Assembly (NCBI RefSeq): GCF_947492405.1
Contig: NZ_CANLMP010000008.1
Coordinates: forward strand, 161,435-225,434
Direction: 5' to 3'
DNA length: 64,000 nucleotides
From: an uncultured Aquimarina sp.
GTDB taxonomy: Bacteria; Bacteroidota; Bacteroidia; Flavobacteriales; Flavobacteriaceae
The number at the start of each line of letters is the position of its first letter. The stretch's first letter is position 1. Positions 62,953 to 64,000 of the stretch are shown piece after piece. The notes under the pieces were generated by a model, which saw only the letters and a list, made by a program, of their open reading frames with translations, was not told the DNA's origin and made no database searches. A program made the position numbers and the translations under genes.

Positions 62953-63254
62953 ATTTTGAAGTTTGTGGAAGTTCTAAGATTTGAATTAGGGTTATGAATC
63001 TCAATTTTACAATAGAATCATCTTATTTCTCTAATGATTTAAGCTTAATATTTTGTTAATCAAAAAAGTTTAGATGTATGTTAAATATTGTTAATCAATA
63101 GTTTGTGATTGTTTTTTGTATCGCTTTAAGTTAAATTTTTATAAAGAATTTCCTACATTTTTACAATTTATATATCTTTCCGGGTTCGATATGAGTAACG
63201 AATCCTCAATTTATACGTCATATTCAGAAGAACTAAACTTAATATACTAATAAA
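62953..63254. other. Intergenic region before the M13 peptidase
   Basis: 302 bp of AT-rich DNA. No terminator of good quality, no exact -7 box and no RNA gene was found. Confidence 0.4.
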
Positions 63255-64000
63255 ATGATTAAAAAAATGAGAAAAGTGTATTTTTTGGCAACATTGATAA
63301 TTGCTTTTGCAAGTTGCAAAAATGAAGTCAAGAAAGATGGTGAAAATCAGCCTGAAACAATAGCTGAGGTAGAAAAAATACCGGGTATTGTTTTGAGTAA
63401 TATGGATACAAGTATTAGTCCAAAAGAAGATTTTTACAACTATGTTAATGGTAGTTGGATGAAAAATACAGAAATTCCAGAAGATAGAACTCGATGGGGA
63501 GGTTTTGGTGTATTAAGAAAAAAAACAGACTATGATGTACTCGAGATTCTTGAAAAGGCAAAGTCTAGTGGTAAATATTCTGCAGGAACTGATCAATATA
63601 AAGCTTTATTGATTTATGAATCGATTATAGATACTGTAGCGAGAGATAAAGCTGGTGTGACCCCATTACAACCTACTTTAGATAAAATTGCTGGAATAAA
63701 GAATTTAAATGACTTACAAACGGTTTTGGCTACAGAAATAGCAGCTTCTGCTCCATTCGCAGGATTAGTTTCTTTTCCTAACTTAAGTAATAGTGAGATC
63801 AATGCTCCATACATTTCTACTGGAGGATTGGGGTTACCGGATCGTGATTATTATCTGGATCAAGATGAAAAATCTGTAGAGATTAGAGGTCAGTACGTGG
63901 ATCATATTACGCGAATGCTTCAATACATTGGAGAAACAGAGAAACAAGCACGTAAAAATGCGGAAACTATTTTAGCAATTGAAACTAAATTAGCAGAACC
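63255..64000 (+). CDS. M13-family zinc metallopeptidase lipoprotein (partial, C-terminus off window)
   Basis: About 248 residues are visible. It runs open to the right edge and is missing from the ORF track. The start MIKKMRKVYFLATLIIAF leads to a lipobox (AFASCKNE). The M13 (neprilysin/PepO) N-terminal domain follows: SPKEDFYNYVNGSWMKNTEIPEDRTRWGGF, LPDRDYYLD and an ILAIETKLAEP end. The zinc site (HExxH) would be beyond the window. It is expected to cleave peptides in the periplasm or on the outer membrane. Confidence 0.93.
   Translation, partial: MIKKMRKVYFLATLIIAFASCKNEVKKDGENQPETIAEVEKIPGIVLSNMDTSISPKEDFYNYVNGSWMKNTEIPEDRTRWGGFGVLRKKTDYDVLEILEKAKSSGKYSAGTDQYKALLIYESIIDTVARDKAGVTPLQPTLDKIAGIKNLNDLQTVLATEIAASAPFAGLVSFPNLSNSEINAPYISTGGLGLPDRDYYLDQDEKSVEIRGQYVDHITRMLQYIGETEKQARKNAETILAIETKLAE

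Overview
The window comes from an AT-rich member of the Bacteroidota, most likely a marine Flavobacteriaceae (Aquimarina-like at a guess; the genus cannot be fixed from this stretch). The evidence is a SusC-type TonB receptor, a type 9 secretion (T9SS) sorting domain, abundant TAnnTTTG -7 promoter boxes, weak Shine-Dalgarno sequences, lipoproteins with short lipoboxes, and fused MoaC-MoaB. No rRNA, tRNA, CRISPR array, prophage or insertion sequence was seen.

Region 1 (1-11.2 kb) is a maltodextrin utilisation locus. It holds a partial SusC receptor on the minus strand. Divergent from it are a LacI-type regulator, an SLC45-like MFS sugar carrier, beta-phosphoglucomutase, a GH65 maltose phosphorylase and two exported GH13 amylases. 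Glucan would be taken up through SusC, cut in the periplasm, carried in as maltose and phosphorolysed to glucose plus beta-glucose-1-P, which PgmB turns into glucose-6-P. A secreted T9SS protein with five 333-bp tandem repeats follows (11.2-14.4 kb). Then come pfkA, gapA and a BadF/N-acetylglucosamine kinase-like gene (14.7-17.7 kb). A near-palindrome around AAACGTTT lies both between susC and lacI and upstream of pfkA.

Region 2 (17.7-47.7 kb) is a large nitrate locus. It contains nirB-nirD-DUF4202-NarX-like kinase, an alginate-export-type porin, a NarL-type response regulator, a stand-alone exported protein with two NarX-like P-boxes, a NarK-type transporter, an NrtABCD-like ABC importer, and a fused Mo nitrate reductase/FAD reductase followed by a rubredoxin-fused protein. 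A long minus-strand heme operon is also present: globin, DUF3365 heme lipoprotein, membrane cytochrome b-like protein, FNR/2Fe-2S reductase, pentaheme cytochrome, monoheme lipoprotein and the ResB/CcsA cytochrome c maturation pair. Six promoters here carry the same 16-bp palindrome, TAAGTAnnnnTACTTA. In each one the final TA of the palindrome is also the TA of the -7 box. This predicts one regulon and places the heme operon inside it.

Region 3 (47.8-59.3 kb) holds assorted cell-envelope genes (lipocalin-like lipoprotein, S41 peptidase, carboxypeptidase-regulatory-domain protein), a hybrid histidine kinase, and a complete molybdopterin cofactor operon (moeA, modE-like, mobA, moaD, moaE, moaCB, moaA) that would supply the nitrate reductase. 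A small secreted protein ends the block.

Region 4 (59.6-64 kb) has a membrane-anchored patatin-like protein, a Xre/RES toxin-antitoxin pair and the start of an M13 metallopeptidase lipoprotein that runs off the right edge.
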